Below are positions 42,857 through 50,798 of a DNA stretch of 64,000 nt, piece by piece. The notes beneath the pieces were generated by a model. It saw nothing but the letters and a program-made list of their open reading frames with translations. It had not been told where the DNA came from and searched no databases. Position 1 is the stretch's first letter. The number at the start of each line of letters is the position of its first letter. The position numbers and the translations under genes were made by a program. Origin of the DNA: Thecamonas trahens ATCC 50062 (taxonomy: Eukaryota > Apusozoa > Apusomonadida > Apusomonadidae); assembly GCF_000142905.1 (NCBI RefSeq), contig NW_013657674.1:473472-537471 (forward strand), written 5' to 3'.

Positions 42857-43650
42857 TACTCTTGTTCTCGGGAAGAGGAAGAGGTGTGGTGACCGTGGCG
42901 CTTGTCGTCGCCCTGTCACTGGTCTGCCCGCTGCCTCACCACACTCGAGTCACCCGTCAGTGCCCGAACTGCCCGACTGCCGACTTGCTGGGGGTGCACG
43001 ATGGCATGATGGGCGCAGACGCTAAAGGAGGCAAGCAGGGCCCACTCCTTCTTGACGGACACGATCATGGTGTTGATGAGTAGTATGAGGTGGTAAAGAT
43101 ACTCTGTCTACAGGCAAAGGTAGAAGATGGTGTTCCATGGGTCTCTCTCTTTGTCCCTTGCCGGCGACGAGGACCGGTTTCGGCTGATCATTCGTCGTCG
43201 CTGCATCACCTGATGACGGCCATCACACGCTGATCCGCTGTCTGTTACACCTCATCCACCACACCATACTACCAATTCAATGTCATACTCTTATTTTTAA
43301 CCTTTGTTGGGAACAAGACACCGTACACAACCGCAGATCGTCCCTACACCCTCCTCCATTTCTCCTGCCCTTGATCATCCACCGTCAGCCACCGACGTTG
43401 CCTCACAGACTCTCCCGTCCAGCCGCCTCCTCCTCTCCTCTCTCCACGTCCCACCTAATCTAACTGGCTGATCCAGTCTCCTGGCTATCCATGGCAGGCA
43501 CCATGGCCAGATCAGTTTGTGTCGCTATGCCAACCGGGCGACTCGACGCAGCTGTGGCACCAGCTCGTGGACCGCGGGCAGCGAGCAGCAAGCAGCGGGC
43601 AGGGGCAGCGGCAGTGGCAGCTGCAACACTCGACTGAGAGCAGTTCATTC
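42857..43650. other. Spacer between the cupin gene and ZNHIT1, no gene seen
   Basis: Nearly 800 bases between divergent starts. From about 43250 the plus strand becomes pyrimidine-rich (CCTCCTCCTCTCCTC and similar), as in the leader introns elsewhere, so a 5' untranslated exon or intron of ZNHIT1 may lie here. No splice pair could be fixed. A codon-poor open stretch upstream of 43651 has no ATG. Confidence 0.45.
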
Positions 43651-44304
43651 ATGCCGCGGCGGGTGAAGCGAACGCCGCGTGCGTCTACGACTAGCCGGAA
43701 GCGGAAGCGAGGCGGGGAGGATGGTGGGCTGCTTGAGTTGCCTGCTGTGGTGCCTATGAGCTTTGTGCCGGCTGCTGCTGGCGGCTATACCGCTGTCGGG
43801 TTGGGTGGACGGAGCGGGAGCAAGCGCAAGGCGCTGCGGTCGGGTGGACGAGCTGCGGTGGTGCCGCTGCGGAGCCGGGCACGACGGGTCCAGGCGAGGC
43901 TTGCTGCGCTGGAGATGAACAATGCAAAGGTCCATACGGAGCTGGAGACGCTGCCGCTCGACGGCGGCGCCGACATGGTCTCGTCGGTCTACGGGGTGGC
44001 TGGAAAGAAGGGTGCGGCCAAGGATCGTGCCAAGCATCGGGCCATTGTGCAAGCCAAGAGGAACTACGGCAAGGTGTTTTCTCGGTATGTGGCCGAGCTG
44101 GGTGGCTTGCCTGACGTAGCCGCCAGCCACAAGCCCAACTACCTCACGGTCCGTGCCCGCAGCTCACGCGAGCCACCGCGCGCCTTTTGCGACGTTTGCG
44201 GACTCATCGGCCCGTACACTTGCACCGTCTGCGGTGTACGCTACTGCCAGCTTGCGTGTCTTGCCATCCACAGCGAGTCGCGGTGCACGAGCTACAAGCG
44301 GTAA
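43651..44304 (+). CDS. ZNHIT1: HIT-type zinc finger protein, ZNHIT1/Swc6 family (217 aa)
   Basis: The C-terminus is a HIT zinc finger: CDVCG, then CTVCG, RYCQLAC and a final HSESRC, spaced as in ZNHIT1. The preceding linker NYLTVRARSSREPPRAFC matches the family's NYL...SRPxRxFC. The basic N-terminal half (RRVQARLAALEMNNAKVHTE) resembles the ZNHIT1 helix before the conserved core. ZNHIT1/Swc6 is a subunit of the SRCAP/SWR1 remodeller that deposits histone H2A.Z. I use the ATG at 43651 (MPRRVKRTPRAS), which begins a basic nuclear-type N-terminus. Single exon as seen. It converges with COPS3. Confidence 0.85.
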   Translation: MPRRVKRTPRASTTSRKRKRGGEDGGLLELPAVVPMSFVPAAAGGYTAVGLGGRSGSKRKALRSGGRAAVVPLRSRARRVQARLAALEMNNAKVHTELETLPLDGGADMVSSVYGVAGKKGAAKDRAKHRAIVQAKRNYGKVFSRYVAELGGLPDVAASHKPNYLTVRARSSREPPRAFCDVCGLIGPYTCTVCGVRYCQLACLAIHSESRCTSYKR

Positions 44305-44326
44305 TGCTGGCGCCCTTAGTCCGGAT

Positions 44327-45853
44327 TTAGTACGGAGCGTGGCGACTGGACGATGAGCCTGGGGTCGACTCCTCGCGCTCGATCGAGGCGCCGATGGTGG
44401 CCGCAAAGTGGTCCTCCAGCTCACCGGCACCGCGGGTCTTGTGGGCGAGCTCGGCCTTGTAGATGTACTGCGGATCGAGGTAGAGGTCTGTGTCGAGGTT
44501 GCGGACCTTGCGGGTGAGGTCGGCGCAGGCGGCGATCGTCTCGTGGAGCTTGCGCATGGTGCGGGCATCGTCAAAGGTCTCGGGATCGGCGTGGAACTGA
44601 ACCATGCCGGTGGCCTCGTTGACCGAGGCGTGGATCTGCCCGCGGCGGATCATGGCGAGGACGTGGACGAGGGCGTCGTCGGGTGAGGCGAGGCCGACCG
44701 ACGCCGCGATGGACTCCAACGAGACCGTGACGTAGGTGGCGGTGAGATCGTGGATGCGGCGCTGGGTGAGCGCGTGGCGGGCGAGCTTGGCCAGACCCCA
44801 GTTCCCGTCGTCGACCAGCGCCGGGCCGTGCTCGACGAGTGCGGCGTCAAGCGCTTCGGGCTCTCCGCCCGCAAACGCTGCCGCCAGCGCGTCATACGCC
44901 TCGCCAAACGCACGCAGGTGCCTTGCCACCATATCCGGCACATACTTGGGCAGCGGCACAACCTTGCCGTGCTCGAGCAGCGAAGCGAGCACGTACTTTT
45001 TGACGCGGTGATAAAGATGGCCGACACTGCGCGGACCGGGACCGAGAACAGCAGCGTGAACGCGTCGAGCGCCTCGCCGTACTCCTTGCATCCGATGCAC
45101 ACCACGCCTGCGTAGTACAGGTACTGCAGCAGCTCGCGCGGCCGCAGCTGGCTCGCTCCCGGCTCGAGCTCGTCCACCGGCGTCGCGAGCCAGCTCTTGA
45201 ACCCGACGGCGTAGCACGCCGATCGGATGCACGCCAGCATCAGCTCTGGATGCGCCTCGTTGACCACGCCCGGAAGCTTGCGCGCCAGCTCCATCAGTGG
45301 GCGGATGACCGCCTTACCCCCGTGCACCTTGCCCATCCGGCTCAGAACCTTCACCAGCCCCGCGCATGCCTCGGGCGCGAGCTCGAGCTGCTCCTTGTCA
45401 GCCGCCAGCACAAAGTTGGTTACGTTGGTCACATCATCCTGGCTCACATTGTCCTTGCGCGCCTGGCCATAGGCCACACTGTTTCCCCCTCCCCCCAACC
45501 ACCGTCGACATCATCGTCGCCAGAGTTGCCGTCGTCCGAGTCAGAGTGAGTTTCACGCCCTTTTCCTGCACCCTGGTTGTTCGGAGGCAGGCGATCACGA
45601 TCGCGATCGCGATCGTGATCGCGATGGCGACCGTCTTTGTGCGGCGAGGGCAAGGCAAAGAAGGGACGTACAAGATATAGAGAGCACCGAGGGTGTGTGT
45701 GGTAAAGTCAAGCTCTTCCAGGGCGCCAGGAAGCTCGTCGACCGCGTCCTTCAGCAGCGACGACGAGGACTTGAGGTGCTTGGCCAGAGCCTTGAGCTCG
45801 GCAAGGTTCGACGACCGAGCGAGAATGGACTGCGTCAGCGTCTCCACGTCCAT
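44327..45853 (-). CDS. COPS3: COP9 signalosome subunit 3 (444 aa, two exons, frame break at 44997-45001)
   Basis: Exon 1 is 45853-45672 (MDVETLTQSIL...TLGALYI) with donor GTACGT. The intron 45671-45479 ends in AAACAG and holds a GATCGC/GATCGT array. Exon 2 starts VAYGQARKDNVSQDD; the join gives LYIFVAYG, like LxVLFVKF of CSN3. At a run of five T (plus strand), 44997-45001, the frame breaks. One extra base makes FITASKKYVLASLLEHGKV, matching the animal YKKYILVSLxxxGKV. The PCI/winged-helix end contains MIRRGQIHASVNEATGMVQF and a helix with LTRKVRNLDTDLYLDPQY. CSN3 is a scaffold subunit of the complex that removes NEDD8 from cullins. The length of 444 aa is close to the animal protein. Confidence 0.88.
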
Positions 45854-46212
45854 GGCGAAAGAGAGGATGTGTGGAGGTGGAGTATGTGTATGTGTGTGTG
45901 GGGTGGGGCGGGTGGGGAGGGGTGGAGAGAAGTGGTTGTGGTTGTGTATGTGGTGGAGGGGAGGGGGGTGGGGTGGGAGAGGGGAAGAGGCAACAGAAGG
46001 GGGTCGGCTCTCGGCTGCCTGTGCCCGAAAGAAGGCTGCCGGCTGGCGTGGGAGCGGAGGAGCAGGCGGGCGGTTGGACGGGCAGAGGACAGCGGCCATC
46101 ACGATCCAATGGGTTTATTCCACGTTGTCTGGCCTGTGGGTGGTTGGCCTGTGGTCACAGTGATGAAAAACGGATCAGGCTGCTCTCGCGCCCAGGGTGT
46201 GTGTGTGTGTGA
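45854..46212. other. Spacer upstream of COPS3, no gene seen
   Basis: About 360 bases, G/T-rich on the plus strand (TGTGTGTGGGGTGGGGCGG type). It is C/A-rich in the COPS3 sense, fitting a leader. A short GT repeat (GTGTGTGTGTGTG) lies at about 46197-46210, directly downstream of the next gene's stop. Confidence 0.5.
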
Positions 46213-46659
46213 TTAGGCCGACGCGCACGAGTTACGCATCTCGTTGAGGAGAGCGTGGTAAATGCCATCACAGACGGTCTTGACGGCGGCGTTGTCAACA
46301 GTCGAGTACGATGAGGTCCACTCGACGACGCAGGCACCGTCTGCGGCCTCAGGCCCGGCGTTGATCTCGATGACCCGGACGGTTCCGATGTACTCGCCGG
46401 TCTGGAGATCAGAGGCAACAGGCGTGCCCGGGCCGTCGTCGATGCGGTACGAGAAGGTCTTGCCCTCGTCATCAAAGACAGTGAGCGTCTCGGCAAAGAC
46501 ACCGTTGATGACCCGAGTGGCCCCGACCGTTGTCGGCTCGCCGTCGCCCTCGCATGACGTCACCACGTTGGGCGCCCACGAGAGGTCGTGGAACGACCGA
46601 ATGGTGGCCCAGACCGAGTCGGCGGACGACGGGATAAACACTGCGTGGCTACAAGACAT
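46213..46659 (-). CDS. START-like (SRPBCC) fold protein (148 aa)
   Basis: ATG at 46659 gives MSCSHAVFIPSSADSVWATI, a typical first strand and helix of polyketide-cyclase/Bet v 1-like proteins. It continues with FHDLSWAPNVV, a VGATRVING turn, LTVFDDEGKTFSYRI, YIGTVRVIEI and CVVEWTSSYS. The closing long helix is VCDGIYHALLNEM. These proteins form a cavity that binds small hydrophobic ligands or lipids; no ligand can be inferred. The length fits a single domain with no extra parts. The spacer upstream contains nothing else recognisable. Confidence 0.72.
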   Translation of the reverse strand: MSCSHAVFIPSSADSVWATIRSFHDLSWAPNVVTSCEGDGEPTTVGATRVINGVFAETLTVFDDEGKTFSYRIDDGPGTPVASDLQTGEYIGTVRVIEINAGPEAADGACVVEWTSSYSTVDNAAVKTVCDGIYHALLNEMRNSCASA

Positions 46660-47470
46660 GGTGTGCGAGAGTGAGGTGGTGCTGCCCTCCGTCCACCCCG
46701 TCCTCCCGCTTTGCCCCCGCCAGTCCCCGCTGCCGAAAAATGCGTGTCGACGTGTTGGCGAGTGGATGCTCGGGAAGAGATAGGCTGCGCAGGACAGGCT
46801 ACTACAGCCAGAACTAGATAACCAGCAACCCAAGGCTAGACTCTGACAATGGTTTGCAAAATCTTGATTGTTGTGCCGTCATGTTGCGGCCCTTTTCAAC
46901 GTCGATGTATCCTCCCGGGATCTAGCTCGGATCGCAATTAAAGTTGTGTACAACACACTCTTCCTCTTGCTTGGGCTAAGGGCTCTTGCTCATCCTGTTT
47001 GCAACACGACACAAACCGCTTTGCCATCAATCTGACTAGAGAGGAAACAAATCACTCTTCCTCCTCCTTACCCCGCTCCACCTTCCCATCTTGCCGTACA
47101 TCTTCCCATTGTCGCTCGCCCGCCACCACAAAACACCACACTTTTTCTCCCCCGACAGCCACCGCGATACACCCCTGCCTTTCCGATCACCTGCTTCCGC
47201 CATTGCAATGGAGCCACTGTAGTATCTCTCATCTCCCCCTCTTCTTACCCCCCCCCTCCTTTCCCTCCATCGTCTCCATCCCGACATCCCCCTCGAGGAT
47301 CTTCCCTCCTCCCAATTCCGCTATGTTGTCATGTCGGCAAAGCTTCCACCACAACAACTTCCACCCTACCTCCCCCCCCACCCCACCACCCCACCTCCCC
47401 TCCTTGCCCTAACCCTCTTCACGACCCCAACAATTCACTCACCCCCCTCGTACCCCCCCTCCACCCACAT
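46660..47470. other. Spacer and probable 5' leader of the next gene
   Basis: About 800 bases. 46660-47040 is ordinary sequence with no good reading frame. From about 47050 the plus strand is strongly pyrimidine-rich with C7-C8 runs, typical of leaders and introns in this genome. No coding exon is supported. Confidence 0.5.
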
Positions 47471-47612
47471 GTAAGTCCCCTCACCCCCTCTCGACTTTAT
47501 CCCTCTGTCCTACCCTCCTCACCGTCCCCATCCCCTCCACACCCTCCTTCCTCCGTCATGGAACATTCCTCTGCCCACACTCACCCCTCCCCCTTCCACC
47601 AAACACGCGCAG
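47471..47612 (+). other. Probable 5' untranslated intron ending at the start codon
   Basis: GTAAGT at 47471, a C-rich body and GCGCAG at 47607-47612, with the ATG of the next gene immediately after. The size (142 bp) and composition match the coding introns of the window. Confidence 0.6.
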
Positions 47613-48548
47613 ATGACTCGCATACGCATCACCAACCCTTCCACAGGCGAAGAAGTGGTTGTTGACAAGGCTAAGGAGCCTCCACCCTCTCCGGTCCATG
47701 CCTCACACCCTTTGCCTCTGCCATCGCCGTCGCCATCGCTGTCGCCATCGCCGTCGCCGTCGCGCCCACTCCCTGCCCAACGTCACTCGGCTCGTCGCCG
47801 TCCTCGTCCCACGGTCCGCACCCGCGGATCGGCCTTGTACGCATCCGCGTCACCAACGTCACCGGTCTCGGCTGATGTGGTGAGCGCAGGCTCGCAGCCA
47901 TCGCTGTCGCCTACCGCGGCATGGAGCGGGTCGGGCGGCTCTCCGTCTGGCTCACCACCTGCTGCGGCGCGGGCGTTTGCCCACCCATCAGGCTCGCCAT
48001 CAAGCCCATCGGTGGCGTGGGCTGGACCCGGACCAGCTGTGGCGGCGGCGGCAGCCGTGGACGGATTGGGCGCGCTGCGATCACCGACGGCGAGCTCTCC
48101 GTCGCCGGCAGCGCGGCCATGGACGCCTTACGGCTCGCCGGCGTCGGAGAAAGGCATGTCTGCAGTCTCACCGTTTCAGCTGCGGACGACAGAGGGGTTG
48201 GACCCCTCTGCAGCGTCGGCGGTTCTCGGCGCAGCATCATGGATGGTTGACCAGGTCGATGCCGCCGCTGGCTCGCCCGTGCCCGGCGAGCGGTTGATGA
48301 TGGCGCGGATCTCCAGCACGGCGCGCAACGTGCCGGCGCATCTCATCGGTGCCGTCGACGCTCCGCTCCCCGCCTGCGTCCGCGTCGGCATCTGCGAGCG
48401 CTTCCAGGCCGAGCTCGACACCACATTCAATAATGTGGTGTACTTTGCTGGGCCTGACGCGGGCTGGCTCACCATCGATGCCCTCACCGCCTCGATGATG
48501 GGCTCTGGGCTATCGCGGCCGGGAACTGCCAGCGCCTCGCACGAGTGA
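47613..48548 (+). CDS. Pro/Ser-rich protein with a short conserved-looking C-terminal region (311 aa), unknown
   Basis: ATG at 47613 directly follows a GCGCAG acceptor. Residues 1-22 (MTRIRITNPSTGEEVVVDKA) form a small beta-like start resembling a C-terminal NPxTG-type segment. Residues 25-190 are Pro/Ser/Ala repeats coded partly by a CATCGC-type array. The last ~110 residues are more ordered: LDPSAASAVLGAASWMVDQV, LMMARISSTARNVPAHLIGA, VRVGICERFQAELDTTFNNV and YFAGPDAGWLTIDALTASMM. No family recognised. The ordered tail and intact frame argue that it is a real gene. Confidence 0.6.
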   Translation: MTRIRITNPSTGEEVVVDKAKEPPPSPVHASHPLPLPSPSPSLSPSPSPSRPLPAQRHSARRRPRPTVRTRGSALYASASPTSPVSADVVSAGSQPSLSPTAAWSGSGGSPSGSPPAAARAFAHPSGSPSSPSVAWAGPGPAVAAAAAVDGLGALRSPTASSPSPAARPWTPYGSPASEKGMSAVSPFQLRTTEGLDPSAASAVLGAASWMVDQVDAAAGSPVPGERLMMARISSTARNVPAHLIGAVDAPLPACVRVGICERFQAELDTTFNNVVYFAGPDAGWLTIDALTASMMGSGLSRPGTASASHE

Positions 48549-48605
48549 CGCACGTTTGCTCTGTCCGCTAAGGATCCCCCGTCTACTACCTAAAGCTTTA
48601 CACTC

Positions 48606-49202
48606 CTACCCTGATGCCGCAGCCTGATTGGCAGCGCGGACGGCATCTAGAACCTCGTCCAGAGTGTACTCCTCCACAGGGGCGTCCTTGGAGCGGGCAT
48701 CGCGGCGGGCACGCTCACGAGCATTGGCCTCTGTCGACTTGACGACCGCAGCGGCGCGGGTGTCGACAACAGCCGGGCGGACGACGTCAACCAGACCAGC
48801 AAACGAAGCCGGCTCGGTGACGGCGAGCTCTGCGAGGATCTTGCGGTTGAGGACGACGCCAGCGGTGTCGAGCGCGTGGACAAGCTCGCCGTAGCGGACG
48901 CCGTGCTCGCGGGCGGCGGCCGAGACGGTACGGACCCACGACTTGCGGAACTCGCGCTTCTTTGTCCGCCGGTCACGGTACGCGTACTGCATGGCCTTGT
49001 CCAGCCGCCGCCGCGCCGCGCGGAACGTGTTCTTTGACCGCCCGTAGTAGCCCTTGGTCATCTTGAGCACCTTGCGGTGCTTGGCCGCCGTCGTCGCCGC
49101 CGTCCGCGAGCCGCCGCCACCTCCTCCTCTCGCCGCCAATGCCATAGCTCCTGCTCCCACCACGCCAGCACGCCCTGTAGTCCATGTCACGCTGCGCAGC
49201 AT
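48606..49202 (-). CDS. MRPL20: Mitochondrial ribosomal protein bL20m (198 aa)
   Basis: The bL20 core is clear: KMTKGYYGRSKNTFRAARRR, KAMQYAYRDRRTKKREFRKS, WVRTVSAAAREHGVRYGELV and LNRKILAELAVTEPASFAGL. bL20 binds 23S-type rRNA early in large-subunit assembly. An N-terminal extension from the ATG at 49202 (MLRSVTWTTGRAGVVGAGAM) lacks acids and would serve as a mitochondrial import signal. The C-terminal ~60 residues are a charged Ala-rich helix absent from bacterial bL20. It is divergent from mL53, with 216 bp between the start codons. Confidence 0.9.
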   Translation of the reverse strand: MLRSVTWTTGRAGVVGAGAMALAARGGGGGGSRTAATTAAKHRKVLKMTKGYYGRSKNTFRAARRRLDKAMQYAYRDRRTKKREFRKSWVRTVSAAAREHGVRYGELVHALDTAGVVLNRKILAELAVTEPASFAGLVDVVRPAVVDTRAAAVVKSTEANARERARRDARSKDAPVEEYTLDEVLDAVRAANQAAASG

Positions 49203-49418
49203 CCTCTCTCGCTATCCCTGCCTCGCAGAGTCGTGTGCTGGGTCTCAGCTCCGTCCCCTCCCCACCCTCGCTGCGCAATTGGGAGATGGAGCGTTCACGG
49301 CCTTTTGCTGACCGACAGGGTTGATCAAGACCGCCGGTCACCCCGCCCACCACCGCCCACCACGGCTGCACTGGCCATGCTGGGGCCACACCCAACTCTG
49401 TTCTCTGCTCGCATAACG

Positions 49419-49871
49419 ATGGCACTGCGCCACATTGCGTCGCTCAGCGTGCGGTTCAATCCTGCCCTGGGCAAGGAGGCCCAGATGGCACGGTACGTGC
49501 CCCAAGCTCGCCCGAGGATGATCGCCACGGCCTTTCTCGGGCCGGTCTCGGCCGGCGAGCGCATCGCCTGCAGGAGAGCCATGGCGTAGCCAACGTCACG
49601 GAAAGACTCACAGTGTGTGCGGGGGTATGTGTATGTGTATGTGTTGGAGGGACACAGGCTGCTGCTCAACCGGGTGGTGACCGACTCGGCCAAGGCGTCC
49701 AACTCAAAGTGCGCCGTGGCGGCCGAGGTGACGACCGGCGACGAGCCGGCATCGGTGGTTGTCGAGTACACCAATGGCGCCAAGGAGACGTTTGGTCCCG
49801 AGGCTGGCTCGGTTGATGACGTGCTGTATGCTATTCGCGGGACTCAGCAGCGCATTGACAACGCTGCGTAG
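49419..49871 (+). CDS. MRPL53: Mitochondrial ribosomal protein mL53 (95 aa, two exons)
   Basis: Exon 1 is 49419-49492 (MALRHIASLSVRFNPALGKE then AQMA) with donor GTACGT. The intron 49493-49657 holds a GTGTAT array and ends in GACACAG. Exon 2 is 49658-49871. The join gives QMARLLLNRVVTDSAKASNS, then KCAVAAEVTTGDEPASVVVE and VDDVLYAI. This follows the mL53 plan (VRVQFCPF..., STR.FL..V.S...R.TN..C.V.A.V), a thioredoxin-like fold of the mitochondrial large subunit. An in-frame ATG at 49378 would add a longer import sequence. Match is moderate in identity but consistent in length and order. Confidence 0.75.
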
Positions 49872-50124
49872 ACGGAGGCGGGCTTGTGATGTGGCTTATC
49901 CACCCTGCTTGCTCTCGGCAGAGTGGATGTGATCGGCAGGCGATAGCCCAGAGGAGTACACGGCTGGTCGGCGATAAAGTAGCTGTGACGGACACGTACA
50001 CGCACACGCACAGGCGCAAGGGGAGTGGTTGGCGAGAGCCGCGTTTACGGCGTGCGAGCAGCGCACGGGAGGCGTGCGGGCGGTGATTGGGCAGCTCTTC
50101 GGCGACTGACCGCTTCCTCCTTTT

Positions 50125-50791
50125 ACAGTACAGAATGGACAAACTTGTCCATCGCGCAAGCCGCGCTCCGCGACGCTCCGCAGACGTCGCAACGTCCATC
50201 AATCGCAGTGGAAGAGTAGTACAATGTGTTAATGGCTGCCACAACAGAAAACAGTCGGCGAGGGCGCGAGCTGACGGCGTCGGCACTGGCGGCGAGGGCG
50301 CGAGCTGACGGCGTTGGCACTGGCGGCGAGGGCGTCGATGATGTCGTAAGGAAAAGCCACACGAGCTACGGCGGGGCGTGGGATCGTGTTAGTGTAGAGC
50401 GCGTACGCAGCGTCCAGAATCCAGTACAGGATGGCGTGCCACCACTTGCGCGGCCACGCCGACCGGCAAGCTCGTCCGTCGCAAGGCGTCCTCGCGCTCT
50501 CCCGTCCGGCCGCTGTGTTCAACTCTGTCATACTCTCCTTCCCGGTCGTCGGGGTCGTCAACGGCAAGCTCCGCACCGTCCGCGCCCGCCGCTCTTCCGG
50601 ATCGGTGCCGCACGGCGCCTCGCGCGTGCGACCGGGCGTCCGTCACGGCGACGTCAACTCGGGCATCCTTCAGGCGGGCGTCTGCGTGTCGGCCGCCATC
50701 ACGTGCGGGCTCGCCTTCCACCGGGAAGTCAAGCATCATCGAATTGTTCACTTTGAGACGCGCACAACAACGCGTCCGAACGAGCGTACCG
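50125..50791 (-). mobile_element. Decayed piggyBac-type element, left copy (667 bp)
   Basis: Inverted, highly similar partner of 57138-57948. The ends read CAGTACAGAATGG at 50125 and CGTACCG at 50785-50791, versions of a CGGTACG terminal inverted repeat. They are flanked by TTTA and TCAA, each one change from TTAA. On the minus strand it encodes remnants of a piggyBac transposase C-terminal end: RKWWHAILYWILDAAYALYT, FPYDIIDALAASA, and in another frame a Cys module GRCDVCGASRSAAC. The frames are broken and the catalytic Asp region is absent, so it is a non-autonomous fossil. It contains a ~30-bp tandem duplication (GGCACTGGCGGCGAGGGCG units) at 50270-50335. Its edge is only a few bases past the GluRS stop. 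Confidence 0.68.
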
Positions 50792-50798
50792 TCAAGGG

